Part shown: in pieces, positions 7,809 to 15,692 of the stretch
Position numbering within the stretch: position 1 is the stretch's first letter
Layout: every line of letters begins with the position of its first letter
Source: Oscillospiraceae bacterium
GTDB taxonomy: Bacteria; Bacillota_A; Clostridia; Oscillospirales; Oscillospiraceae
DNA length: 24,398 bases
Reading direction: 5' to 3'
Assembly: GCA_016302005.1 (NCBI GenBank)
Contig: JAEDOK010000005.1
Coordinates: 1-24,398 of the forward strand
Program-made: the position numbers and the translations under genes
Notes under the pieces: generated by a model
The model's database searches: none
What the model saw: the letters and a program-made list of their open reading frames with translations, nothing else
Told to the model about the DNA's origin: nothing

Positions 7809-8010
7809 GTAACCCCGCTTTGGCCGTGTAGCTCCGATTATAACCTGCACAATATGGCAGGTGGGTTGTCTCTCCGCGTCTTAGCTGCTTCCAACATCCA
7901 TTCACGGTCGAAGCCGGAACGGGAGGCCTGCAATCCGAGGCGGAAGTCCGACATCCCTTCAATTTGATGTGGGTTTAAAGGGAGCTATCACGCACCAAGC
8001 AGGGAACTTT
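7809..8010 (-). ncRNA. ssrS: probable 6S RNA
   Basis: A noncoding stretch of about 200 nt ends in a terminator and folds as a long, nearly closed rod, as 6S RNA does. The 5' strand CCCTGCTTGG pairs with CCAAAGCGGGG near the 3' end (one bulge, one wobble). Inside this, TAGCTCC pairs with GGAGCTA. A purine/pyrimidine-rich central region follows, with a small hairpin ACCTGC/GCAGGT on the 3' strand, then an apical arm with CTTCC/GGAAG. 6S RNA mimics an open promoter and sequesters sigma-A RNA polymerase. Length, layout and the 3'-strand hairpin fit clostridial 6S; I could not run a covariance search. No clear promoter is visible, so it may be processed from the DUF1292 transcript. Confidence 0.6.
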
Positions 8011-8039
8011 ATTACAATCTGAACGTCAAAAGCGCAGGA

Positions 8040-8333
8040 TCAATCCTCGTCTGTCTCCTCTTCGTCGTCGTCAAACAGGGATTGCATCAAAAGATCATAG
8101 ACGGTATTCAGCTCATCCTCATCCTCCACGGCAATCAAAATCGGATCCCCGTCTTCCGTGACGGATTTTAAAATGCTGACCTCCAGTTCCTCCGCGTTCT
8201 CATCAGCGTCGGCGGGCGTAAGCGCAAGATATTCCGCGCCGCGATAGGTCACGGAAGACAAAACCTCAAGCTCGTATTCCACGCCGTCTTCATCGGTAAT
8301 GGATATAATGTTTGCGCCATAGTCTTGCTCCAT
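8040..8333 (-). CDS. DUF1292 domain protein
   Basis: A 97-residue acidic protein matching the DUF1292 (YrzB-like) pattern: an opening ISITDEDGVEYELEVLSSV, then YLALTPAD, and SILKSVTEDGDPILIAVEDEDELNTVYDLL, ending in a run of Asp/Glu. The family is widespread in Firmicutes, often near yrrK/alaS, and its function is not established. The start is ATG 8333 with AGGAGG nine bases upstream; the longer frame above it lacks a ribosome site. It has its own promoter at 8365-8393. The 6S-like RNA follows about 30 bases after its stop, and the only terminator seen is after that RNA, so both may share a transcript. Confidence 0.85.
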   Translation of the reverse strand: MEQDYGANIISITDEDGVEYELEVLSSVTYRGAEYLALTPADADENAEELEVSILKSVTEDGDPILIAVEDEDELNTVYDLLMQSLFDDDEEETDED

Positions 8334-8364
8334 AAGGAAGTACCTCCTGTGTTTCTCTTTTGTT

Positions 8365-8393
8365 ATTCTACTCCGCTTTGCGCGGAAAATCAA
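8365..8393 (-). promoter_or_regulatory. sigma-A promoter of the DUF1292 gene
   Basis: On the minus strand TTGATT (8388-8393) and TAGAAT (8365-8370) are separated by 17 bases. The spacer contains the small inverted repeat CCGC/GCGG. About 215 bp to its right (8394-8608) show no gene or clear signal. Confidence 0.6.
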
Positions 8394-8608
8394 GAGGAAA
8401 TCGGGCGAAACATTAGCACAGAAAATTTTTCCTGCGCCGAACGCAGTTTTTCACGCCCCGTTTCTTCCCTTTCTGAGAAAATAGAGGAATTCGGAAAAAG
8501 CGTATGTGAAGCGATCTTGCCGTAAAAATCAAACTACCTTTTCCCCGTTTGCTCTTAGTTTCTCAAAAAGTCGGAAAAATATCAAACAAAAAAAGCACTA
8601 ATACAGAT

Positions 8609-8640
8609 TTGACAAGCGTGATATAATTATAAAGATAGTG
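8609..8640 (+). promoter_or_regulatory. promoter of the pbp-ecf-clp operon
   Basis: An extended -10 element TGATATAAT (8619-8627) is the best core. A perfect TTGACA (8609-8614) lies too close to it for a classical pair; with a 17-base spacer it would face a poor -10 at 8632-8637. Two overlapping promoters are possible. Confidence 0.55.
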
Positions 8641-8645
8641 ATAAT

Positions 8646-8752
8646 GGGTTTTAATTGCTGTCTAACGACGGGACGTACGATAAACCCTTGCATGCAGCGC
8701 GCCGACGGCGCATATTAAATGCCGCAAGTATGCATGCCGCGTTCCATGCGGC
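8646..8752 (+). promoter_or_regulatory. structured 5' leader of the PBP operon, class unknown
   Basis: The leader of about 170 nt can form several helices: GGGTTT/AAACCC (8647-8651 region with 8682-8687), GCATGCA/TGCATGC (8690-8696/8731-8737) enclosing GCGCC/GGCGC (8699-8703/8707-8711), with CTTGC/GCAAG also available, and GCCGC/GCGGC (8736-8740/8748-8752). It has no ORF with a ribosome site and no T-run terminator. I do not recognise a known riboswitch. Confidence 0.45.
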
Positions 8753-8809
8753 GATTTCCGCTCTATGTTATAGATCAAATGCCGATATTTCAGAAAGTGA
8801 GGGTTTCCA

Positions 8810-11467
8810 ATGGCAAAGAATCCGCAGATGCCCGCAAAGCAGCCGCATATTGCATGGCGTATCACCCGCGTCGTTTTGCATATTCTCGGTAAGGTCCTTC
8901 TTTGGGCAATGATCATTGCCGGAACGGCAGCGTTGATTGCCGCAATCGCAGGCACGATTTTTATGACAAAATTTTCCGATTATCTCAAGCAGGATGTCAT
9001 TCCCAAAAGCAGAGAATATGCGGAGTCTCTCGAGCTGGACAATATTTCGCTGGCGCAGACCTCGATCATTTATTATTTTGATTCGGACAGCGGCGAGTAT
9101 CGCGAATTGCAGCAGCTCTATGCTACGCAAAACCGCATTTGGGTCTCTTATGATGAGATTCCGTCGGATCTGGTGCACGCCGCAATTGCCATCGAGGATA
9201 AGCGCTACTTGGAGCATGACGGCGTTGACTGGCTGCGTACACTGTCCGCCGTGCGCAACTTCATCGGCGGCGACTCCTCCTTCGGCGCTTCGACGATCAC
9301 GCAGCAGCTCATCAAGAATCTCTCGCAGGAGGACGATATCACCGTTAACCGCAAGGTACAGGAGATTTTCCGTGCCCTTGCCGTTGAGGAGCGCTACACC
9401 AAAACCGAAATCATGGAATGGTATCTCAATACCATCTATCTCGGTGAGGGCTGCTACGGTGTACAGAGCGCCGCAGAGGTCTATTTCGCCAAAGATGTCG
9501 GAGAACTGACAGCCGCTGAGTGCGCGAGTCTCATTGCCATCACAAACAATCCCTCTCTTTACGATCCGTATGTCAATCCCGAGGGGAACCGCCGCCGTCA
9601 GCTCATTATTCTCGACGAGATGTACGCTCAGGGCTACATTGAAACGGAAGCGGAGTTAGAGGCTGCAAAAGCACAGGAGATGGTCTTCCATAACGGTCGT
9701 TATGACGAAGAGACCTATGTCTGCGGTAATTGCGGCTTTGAAGGGCCTCGCAGCGAATATATCGAGCAGGAGGAGGACGCATATTTCTGCCCGAACTGCA
9801 ATACGCAAAACTACGCTGTAGACGATAACAACGCCTATTCCTACTTTGTGGACACGGTCTACCGAGATGTGGTCAACGATCTTTGCGACAAATATGATCT
9901 GAGCGAGCAGGCGGCGGTGCAGAAGCTTCTGACCGGCGGTTACCGCATCTACTCGACCTATGATCCCAAAGCGCAGGAGCTGGTCGACCGTGTGTACGAG
10001 AACCCCGACAATGTGCCGAATACCGTCAGCACGCAGCAGCTCCAATCCGCCATTGTTCTGATTGATAACAAGACGGGCGATATTATCGCCATGTCCGGCG
10101 GCGTAGGCGAGAAGGAAGGCAGCCTTTCCCTCAACCGTGCAACACAGAGCAAGCTGCCGACGGGCTCCTCCATCAAGCCGATTGCCGTTTACGCTCCCGC
10201 GCTTGATGCGGGTATTATCACCCCGGCAACCGTTTTTGAAGATTCGCCGTTTTATGACGACACCTCTTGGCCGAAAAACAGCAGCGGCAGCTATAGCGGC
10301 CCCTGCCTTGTGCTGCGCGGCGTCGCCGCCTCTCTGAACACCATCTCCGTAAAGACGCTGGACGCGCTCGGCACCCAGAACAGTTATGATTTCCTCACCC
10401 AAAAGATGGGAATCACCACGCTGGTTGACTCCCTCGAGCGCGGCGGTCAGCATTACACCGACATTGCCTACGCGCCTTTGGGGTTGGGCGAGCTGACCTA
10501 CGGTTTGACCGTGCGTGAAATGACGCAGGCTTACTCCGTGTTCGCGAACAACGGCGTGTTCCGTGAGGCGCGCACCTATACGCTGGTCGTCGATCCCGAG
10601 GGCAACACTGTTTTGGAGAACACGCAGGAGAGTCACACCGCCATCAGTGAAAAGGCAAACTACTATATGACCTATATGTTGGAAAACGTCGTTTCCAGCG
10701 GCACCGGTACGCCTGCATATATGAGCAATATGGCAGCCGCAGGCAAAACGGGCACCTCCAACAACAACCAAACCCGCTGGTTTGCAGGCTATACACCTTA
10801 TTACACCGCGGTGGTCTGGTGCGGCTACGACGAGCCGGAAGAGGTCATTCTCTCCGATTCGTGGACGAATCCCGCCATCGTAATGTGGAATCAGGTCATG
10901 AAGCCGCTGCATGAGGGGCTGGAGTACCGCTCCTTCCCGCAGCCCGATGGCGTAGGCTACTATTCCGTCTGCTCTGATTGCGGTATGCTGGCAGCCGAGG
11001 CTTGCGAGAAGGACGTCCGCAGCAACGGGCAAAACCGTGTAACGACCGTGCGTCTGTTCTGGCAGGATGCGCCGAAGGAGAAATGCACCTGTCATACGAT
11101 GGTCAAGATCTGTGAGGCCTCCGGTAAGATCGCAAACGAATATTGCGAGCATGTTGAGGGCAACACCGTTACAGAGCGAGGCATGCTCATCTTCAACAAG
11201 GATTGGAAGGTCAACAAGGACGAACCCTATGTCTATAATGAGAAGGATGAGGGCTCGTTCTGCACCCTGCATACTGCGGACTCCACGCGTCCTTCTACCG
11301 AGGATCCCACTGACCCGAGTACGGAGCCAACTGCGCCGACCGAACCGACCGAACCGACCGATACAACGGAGCCGACCGAGGCACCGCAGCCATCCACCGA
11401 CCCCGCCGCCGCGCTCCCGCCGGATGAGGCGCCGTGGTATGCCCGGCGGAGGATCCAAAACGCATAA
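8810..11467 (+). CDS. class A penicillin-binding protein (GT51 + transpeptidase) with inserted zinc ribbon
   Basis: A bifunctional peptidoglycan synthase of 885 residues that polymerises lipid II and cross-links stem peptides outside the membrane. Cytoplasmic residues 1-26 and a membrane anchor at 27-51 come first. The GT51 domain has IAIEDKRYLEHDG (catalytic E129), GASTITQQLIKN at 159-170, and EWYLNTIYLGEG at 203-214. Between the GT51 and transpeptidase domains lies a four-cysteine ribbon (CGNC at 305-308, CPNC at 327-330), which is unusual. The transpeptidase domain has SSIK at 453-456, SLN at 508-510 and KTG at 646-648. A C-terminal segment with many Cys (721-779, 818) and a Thr/Pro/Glu tail (829-866) follows. 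The start is ATG 8810. It heads a long operon. Confidence 0.95.
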   Translation: MAKNPQMPAKQPHIAWRITRVVLHILGKVLLWAMIIAGTAALIAAIAGTIFMTKFSDYLKQDVIPKSREYAESLELDNISLAQTSIIYYFDSDSGEYRELQQLYATQNRIWVSYDEIPSDLVHAAIAIEDKRYLEHDGVDWLRTLSAVRNFIGGDSSFGASTITQQLIKNLSQEDDITVNRKVQEIFRALAVEERYTKTEIMEWYLNTIYLGEGCYGVQSAAEVYFAKDVGELTAAECASLIAITNNPSLYDPYVNPEGNRRRQLIILDEMYAQGYIETEAELEAAKAQEMVFHNGRYDEETYVCGNCGFEGPRSEYIEQEEDAYFCPNCNTQNYAVDDNNAYSYFVDTVYRDVVNDLCDKYDLSEQAAVQKLLTGGYRIYSTYDPKAQELVDRVYENPDNVPNTVSTQQLQSAIVLIDNKTGDIIAMSGGVGEKEGSLSLNRATQSKLPTGSSIKPIAVYAPALDAGIITPATVFEDSPFYDDTSWPKNSSGSYSGPCLVLRGVAASLNTISVKTLDALGTQNSYDFLTQKMGITTLVDSLERGGQHYTDIAYAPLGLGELTYGLTVREMTQAYSVFANNGVFREARTYTLVVDPEGNTVLENTQESHTAISEKANYYMTYMLENVVSSGTGTPAYMSNMAAAGKTGTSNNNQTRWFAGYTPYYTAVVWCGYDEPEEVILSDSWTNPAIVMWNQVMKPLHEGLEYRSFPQPDGVGYYSVCSDCGMLAAEACEKDVRSNGQNRVTTVRLFWQDAPKEKCTCHTMVKICEASGKIANEYCEHVEGNTVTERGMLIFNKDWKVNKDEPYVYNEKDEGSFCTLHTADSTRPSTEDPTDPSTEPTAPTEPTEPTDTTEPTEAPQPSTDPAAALPPDEAPWYARRRIQNA
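11337..11363 (+). repeat. 9-bp tandem repeat coding the Thr-Glu-Pro tail of the PBP
   Basis: The unit CGACCGAAC occurs twice exactly and a third time with two changes, coding the repeating Pro-Thr-Glu stretch. It is a probable site of length variation by slippage. Confidence 0.7.
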
Positions 11468-11499
11468 ATCAATAGATTATAGACAGCAGGAGAAGCCCC

Positions 11500-12378
11500 A
11501 TGTGGATTGCAAAGCATTGGAAGGACTATGAAGTCCTCGATACCTCCGACGGAGAGAAACTCGAACGTTGGGGAAAATACTATCTGGTTCGCCCTGACCC
11601 GCAGGTCATTTGGGCGACACCGAAGCAGCACACGCGCTGGCGTAGCTATGACGCCCGCTACGCCCGTTCGACCAGCGGCGGCGGTCAGTGGTCGCAGCAT
11701 AAGCTTCCCGAGCGCTGGCAGATTCGCTACCGTGATCTGACCTTCAATGTAAAGCCGATGAATTTTAAGCACACGGGAGTCTTTCCCGAGCAAGCGGTCA
11801 ACTGGGACTTTATTGATGCCCAGATCCACTCTGCGGGTCGTCCCGTCAGCGTTTTGAATCTCTTTGCCTACACCGGCGGCGCAACGCTTGCCGCCGCAAA
11901 AGCCGGCGCGTCCGTTTGCCATGTGGACGCGGCAAAGGGCATGGTAGCATGGGCGCGGGAGAACGCAACCTCGTCGGGTCTGTCCGAGGCGCCGATTCGC
12001 TGGATCATTGACGACTGCGCAAAATTTGTCGAGCGCGAGATCAAACGCGGCAGGCGTTATGATGCCGTGATCATGGATCCCCCCTCTTACGGTCGGGGAC
12101 CCTCCGGTGAGATTTGGAAGCTGGAAAAGGATCTTTATCCGTTTCTGAAGCTGGTAGCGGGCGTACTGTCGGACAAGCCGCTCTTTTTCATCATCAATTC
12201 CTACACGACCGGGCTTGCGCCGTCCGTGCTGACCTGTCTTTTGGACACCATCCTCACGCCCCGCTTCGGCGGGCAGACTGTCTCGGAGGAATTGGGTCTA
12301 CCCGTGACAGAGTCCGGCATTGTGCTTCCCTGCGGCGCTTCCGCACATTGGACGGCGGAGAGGAGGGACGCAGGATGA
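11500..12378 (+). CDS. class I SAM-dependent methyltransferase, probable rRNA (cytosine-C5) type
   Basis: The 292-residue protein has a SAM-binding motif I VLNLFAYTGGATLAAA at 118-133, an acidic residue after strand 2 (D143), and the catalytic-loop DPPSYGRG at 193-200. DPPSYGRG and the FKHTGVFPEQ lead-in at about 89-98 resemble the RlmI/RlmKL-like group that methylates 23S rRNA (PF10672-type). The PUA domain of RlmI is absent. The exact target cannot be read from sequence. The start is ATG 11500 behind AGGAG, 32 bp after the PBP stop. The end overlaps ecfA1 by 4 bases (ATGA), so the genes are co-translated. Confidence 0.85.
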   Translation: MWIAKHWKDYEVLDTSDGEKLERWGKYYLVRPDPQVIWATPKQHTRWRSYDARYARSTSGGGQWSQHKLPERWQIRYRDLTFNVKPMNFKHTGVFPEQAVNWDFIDAQIHSAGRPVSVLNLFAYTGGATLAAAKAGASVCHVDAAKGMVAWARENATSSGLSEAPIRWIIDDCAKFVEREIKRGRRYDAVIMDPPSYGRGPSGEIWKLEKDLYPFLKLVAGVLSDKPLFFIINSYTTGLAPSVLTCLLDTILTPRFGGQTVSEELGLPVTESGIVLPCGASAHWTAERRDAG

Positions 12379-13223
12379 GCGAGGCAATCAAAATTGCCGA
12401 TTTGCACTTTTCCTACGCCTCGCAGACGGGAGAACTGCCTCTGAAGGTCTTTGACGGGCTTGACCTGGCGATTGCGCAGGGCAGCTTCGTCGCCGTACTC
12501 GGGCATAACGGCTGCGGGAAATCGACATTGGCTAAGCATTTAAACGCCATTTTGCTGCCGGAGGGCGGCAGCGTCAGCGTTTTCGGCATGGATACCAAGG
12601 ATGAGGCGCTCCTGCTCAACATTCGCCGCACCGTCGGCATGGTATTTCAAAATCCCGACAATCAAATGGTCGCCAATGTCGTCGAGGAGGATGTCGCCTT
12701 TGCCCCCGAAAACCTCGGCGTTCCGTCGGAGGAGATCCGTAAGCGAGTCGACGACGCGCTCAAAGCCGTCGGTATGTACGAATACCGCAAGCACGCGCCA
12801 CACCTGCTCTCCGGCGGACAGAAACAGCGCGTCGCCATCGCGGGCGTGATCGCCATGCAACCGCAGTGCATCGTCCTTGACGAGCCGACAGCGATGTTGG
12901 ACCCCCATGGGCGCGAGGAGGTCATTCGCACCATTGAGCGTCTGAATAAAGAAAAAGGCATTACCGTTGTGTTGATCACCCATCATATGACCGAAGCGAT
13001 CCGCGCTGACCGTGTGATCGTCATGGATGAGGGTAAGATTCTGACCGACGGCACGCCGAAAGAGGTGTTTACGCAGGTGGAGCTGCTGCGTAACGCGGGC
13101 TTAAGCGTTCCGGCAACCACGCAGCTCCTTTATGAGCTGAACAAGGCAGGCTGCAATCTGCCGCCGGACGCGCTTTCCACAGAAGAATGTGCGCAGGCAC
13201 TTTACGCAATGCTAAAGGCTTGA
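12375..13223 (+). CDS. ecfA1: ECF transporter ATPase subunit A1
   Basis: One of the two ATPases of the energy-coupling factor module that powers vitamin and metal uptake. The 282-residue protein has Walker A GHNGCGKST at 43-51, the Q-loop VFQNPDNQ around Q92, signature LSGGQKQR at 145-152, Walker B IVLDEPT at 166-172 (catalytic E170), and ITHHMTEA with the switch histidine. FQNPDNQ is typical of EcfA1 rather than of A2. The start is ATG 12375, overlapping the methyltransferase stop, behind AGGAGG. It lies in the standard order ecfA1-ecfA2-ecfT-truA; no substrate-binding S component is in the window, so the ECF is probably of the shared (group II) type. Confidence 0.95.
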   Translation: MSEAIKIADLHFSYASQTGELPLKVFDGLDLAIAQGSFVAVLGHNGCGKSTLAKHLNAILLPEGGSVSVFGMDTKDEALLLNIRRTVGMVFQNPDNQMVANVVEEDVAFAPENLGVPSEEIRKRVDDALKAVGMYEYRKHAPHLLSGGQKQRVAIAGVIAMQPQCIVLDEPTAMLDPHGREEVIRTIERLNKEKGITVVLITHHMTEAIRADRVIVMDEGKILTDGTPKEVFTQVELLRNAGLSVPATTQLLYELNKAGCNLPPDALSTEECAQALYAMLKA

Positions 13224-13242
13224 CCACAAGGAGGAACCACAT

Positions 13243-14109
13243 TTGTCTGCAATCATCGAGGTGCAAAACCTCTGCCATACCTACAGCGTCGGCACACCCT
13301 TTGAGCACGCCGCTGTGAAGCATATTTCCTTTTCCGTGGAGAAGGGTGAGTTTCTGGGACTGATCGGGCACACCGGCTCCGGGAAATCCACACTGATCCA
13401 ACATTTGAACGGGCTGCTCAAGCCGACCGAGGGCGATATTCTCCTCTGCGGCGAGAGCATTTGGAAGGATAAAGAGACGACCCGCGCGGCGCGTTTTCGC
13501 GTCGGGCTGGTCTTTCAATATCCGGAATACCAGCTTTTTGAGGAAACGGTATATAAGGATATCGCCTTCGGTCCGAGGAATATGGGGCTGAAGGAGGAGG
13601 AGATCCAAAATCGTGTCCTGCGTGCAATCGGATTTGTCGGGCTGGACGCGTCCGTTTTGGACAAGTCTCCCTTTGATCTTTCCGGCGGGCAAAAGCGCCG
13701 CGTTGCCATCGCGGGCGTAATCGCCATGGAACCGGAAATTGTGATTTTTGACGAGCCGACCGCCGGTCTTGACCCCGCCGGCTGTGCTTCCCTGCTGGAA
13801 AACATCCACGCCTACCAAGCTTCTGCGCAGGCGACCGTGATCATGGTCAGCCATTCGATGGATGAGGTCGCCGCGCTTGCGGATCGTCTGCTCGTATTGA
13901 ACGAGGGCAGCGTCGAAATGCTCGGCGCACCGAAGGAGGTCTTTTCTCACGCGGAGCGCCTGCGTGAGATCGGTCTTGCCGTTCCGCAGATCACCTCCCT
14001 GTTTTTACGCCTGCGGGAGTTGGGTGTCAATGTTGACCCCGCGACCTATACCGTAGCGGATGCCCTGCATCAGCTTCTTCTCCTGAAGGGGGGCAAGACC
14101 GATGCTTAA
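13243..14109 (+). CDS. ecfA2: ECF transporter ATPase subunit A2
   Basis: The second ATPase of the ECF module, 288 residues. It has Walker A GHTGSGKST at 42-50, the Q-loop VFQYPEYQLFEETV, signature LSGGQKRR, Walker B VIFDEPTAGLDP, and MVSHSMDEVA with the switch histidine. FQYPEYQLFEETV is characteristic of EcfA2. EcfA1 and EcfA2 form a heterodimer that EcfT couples to interchangeable S components. The start is TTG 13243, eight bases after AAGGAGG (13228-13234); no better ATG exists. It lies 19 bp after ecfA1 and overlaps ecfT by 8 bases. Confidence 0.95.
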   Translation: MSAIIEVQNLCHTYSVGTPFEHAAVKHISFSVEKGEFLGLIGHTGSGKSTLIQHLNGLLKPTEGDILLCGESIWKDKETTRAARFRVGLVFQYPEYQLFEETVYKDIAFGPRNMGLKEEEIQNRVLRAIGFVGLDASVLDKSPFDLSGGQKRRVAIAGVIAMEPEIVIFDEPTAGLDPAGCASLLENIHAYQASAQATVIMVSHSMDEVAALADRLLVLNEGSVEMLGAPKEVFSHAERLREIGLAVPQITSLFLRLRELGVNVDPATYTVADALHQLLLLKGGKTDA

Positions 14110-14905
14110 AGACATTACCCTCGGGCAGTATTTCCCGGGAGATACCGTAATCCACCGTCTTGACCCGCGTACCAAGCTCTTGATGGTCATTATTTATATT
14201 GTCGCGCTGTTCCTTTGCAAATGGTTTGTCTCCTATGCCGTCGCGCTTCTCTTTTTGGTGACTGCCGTCGCCCTGTCCAAGATTCGTCCAAAGGCGCTGT
14301 TTAAGGGCTTGAAGCCGCTGCTCATTATCATTATTTTTACGGCCGTCTTGAACCTTTTCTATACTGACGGCACGGTTTTGGTGAAATTTTGGATCTTTAA
14401 GATCACCCGAGAGGGCATTATGAATGCCGTTTTCCTGGTGCTGCGTATTATGCTGCTGGTCATGGGCACCTTTTTGCTCACCTATACCACCTCTCCCATT
14501 GCGCTGACGGACGGCTTGGAGTCGCTCCTCTCTCCATTGAAAAAGCTGCATTTTCCTGTGCATGAGCTTGCAATGATGATGAGCATTGCGCTGCGCTTCA
14601 TCCCGACCTTGATTGAAGAGACCGACAAAATCATCTCGGCGCAGAAGGCGCGCGGTGCGGATTTCGAAACCGGTAACATCTTCCGTCGCGCCAAAGCACT
14701 GATTCCGATTCTCGTACCTCTGTTTGTCAGCGCATTTCGGCGGGCAGACGAGCTGGCAACGGCAATGGAATGCCGCTGCTATCACGGCGGGCAGGGGCGC
14801 ACCAAGCTCAAGCAGCTCCGTTACCGCAGGCGCGATGTGCTCACGCTTCTGCTCGGCGCCGTTCTGTTGTCCGGCGTGATTGTACTGCGCCACTATGGGC
14901 TTTAA
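14102..14905 (+). CDS. ecfT: ECF transporter transmembrane subunit T
   Basis: The 267-residue integral membrane scaffold of the ECF transporter. There are several hydrophobic segments (about 24-58, 72-85, 106-130 and 200-212, plus a C-terminal helix). The coupling helix carries the ARG motif at 183-185 (QKARGADFETG), and the second ATPase-contact motif at 222-227 reads MECRCY instead of the usual ARxY-like form. The opening FPGDTVIHRLDPRTK is typical. The start is ATG 14102, inside the end of ecfA2. It transmits ATP-driven motion from EcfA1A2 to S components encoded elsewhere. Confidence 0.95.
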   Translation: MLKDITLGQYFPGDTVIHRLDPRTKLLMVIIYIVALFLCKWFVSYAVALLFLVTAVALSKIRPKALFKGLKPLLIIIIFTAVLNLFYTDGTVLVKFWIFKITREGIMNAVFLVLRIMLLVMGTFLLTYTTSPIALTDGLESLLSPLKKLHFPVHELAMMMSIALRFIPTLIEETDKIISAQKARGADFETGNIFRRAKALIPILVPLFVSAFRRADELATAMECRCYHGGQGRTKLKQLRYRRRDVLTLLLGAVLLSGVIVLRHYGL

Positions 14906-14927
14906 AGAAACTTCGGGAGGGATTTCC

Positions 14928-15692
14928 TTGCGGAATATCGCCTTATTCTTGAAATACGACGGCATCGCCTATCACGGCTGGCAGGTGCAGAAAAACGCCC
15001 GCTCCGTAGCGCAGACGCTGGAAGAAGCGACCGCTGCGGTTGTCGGGCACAGGGTGCATCTGACCGGCTGCGGTCGCACCGACGCAGGCGTTCACGCCAG
15101 AGTCTATGTGGCAAATTTTCGCACGGAGGCGCGGATCCCGACCGACCGCCTCCCCTACGCGCTCAACACCCATCTTCCCGACGACATTGTGGTATATGAC
15201 GCGCGAGAGATGCCGGACGGCTTTAACGCCATCGGCTCGTGCATCCGCAAGGAGTATACTTATCAAATTTATAATTCCCACATTCGCGATCCGTTTTATG
15301 TGAATCGTGTTTGGTTTTATCCCAAGCATTTAGACGAAGGCGTGATGCAGGAGGCGGCGGCGCAGTTCGTCGGCACCCACGATTTCGCCGCCGTGCGCTC
15401 GGTAGGGACGGAGGTTCGTTCCACGGTGCGCACTGTGCATCATTTTGAGGTTGAGCGTAAAGGCGACCTGCTTTTCTTCCGCGTCTGTGCCAATGGCTTC
15501 CTTTACAATATGGCACGAGCGATGGTTGGTACGGTGGTCTATGCTGCCGAGGGTAAGCTCGCCCCAACCGACATAGGTAAGATCCTTTCGGATGGCAACC
15601 GCACCGCTGCGGGACCTACCGTACCCGCAGGGGGGTTATACATGACGCAGCTTTGGTATGATGACGGGGAGGTGAAATTCCATGTCCGATAA
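14928..15692 (+). CDS. truA: tRNA pseudouridine(38-40) synthase
   Basis: TruA isomerises uridine to pseudouridine at positions 38-40 of the anticodon arm in many tRNAs. The protein has 254 residues, the normal length. It has the typical N terminus RNIALFLKYDGIAYHGWQVQ, the catalytic-loop CGRTDAGVHA with catalytic D52, and NGFLYNMARAMVGT near the C terminus. The start is TTG 14928 behind GGGAGG (14915-14920), which gives exactly the usual first residues; an upstream TTG at 14880 would start inside ecfT without a ribosome site. It overlaps the next gene by 11 bases. The ecfA1-ecfA2-ecfT-truA order is a common firmicute arrangement. Confidence 0.96.
   Translation: MRNIALFLKYDGIAYHGWQVQKNARSVAQTLEEATAAVVGHRVHLTGCGRTDAGVHARVYVANFRTEARIPTDRLPYALNTHLPDDIVVYDAREMPDGFNAIGSCIRKEYTYQIYNSHIRDPFYVNRVWFYPKHLDEGVMQEAAAQFVGTHDFAAVRSVGTEVRSTVRTVHHFEVERKGDLLFFRVCANGFLYNMARAMVGTVVYAAEGKLAPTDIGKILSDGNRTAAGPTVPAGGLYMTQLWYDDGEVKFHVR

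Noticed and set aside
7809..8010. SRP RNA as an alternative for the 6S-like RNA
   Set aside because: A GGAAGCAGC stretch recalls the SRP domain, but the symmetric-loop partner and the full GTCAGGTCCGGAAGG pattern are missing, and the overall rod with a 3'-strand hairpin fits 6S better.
9656..11458. 600-codon open frame on the minus strand
   Set aside because: It lies wholly antisense to the PBP coding region, whose motifs are complete, and has no upstream signals.
14880..14927. Longer truA starting at TTG 14880
   Set aside because: It would start inside ecfT without a ribosome site; TTG 14928 follows GGGAGG and gives the family's usual N terminus.
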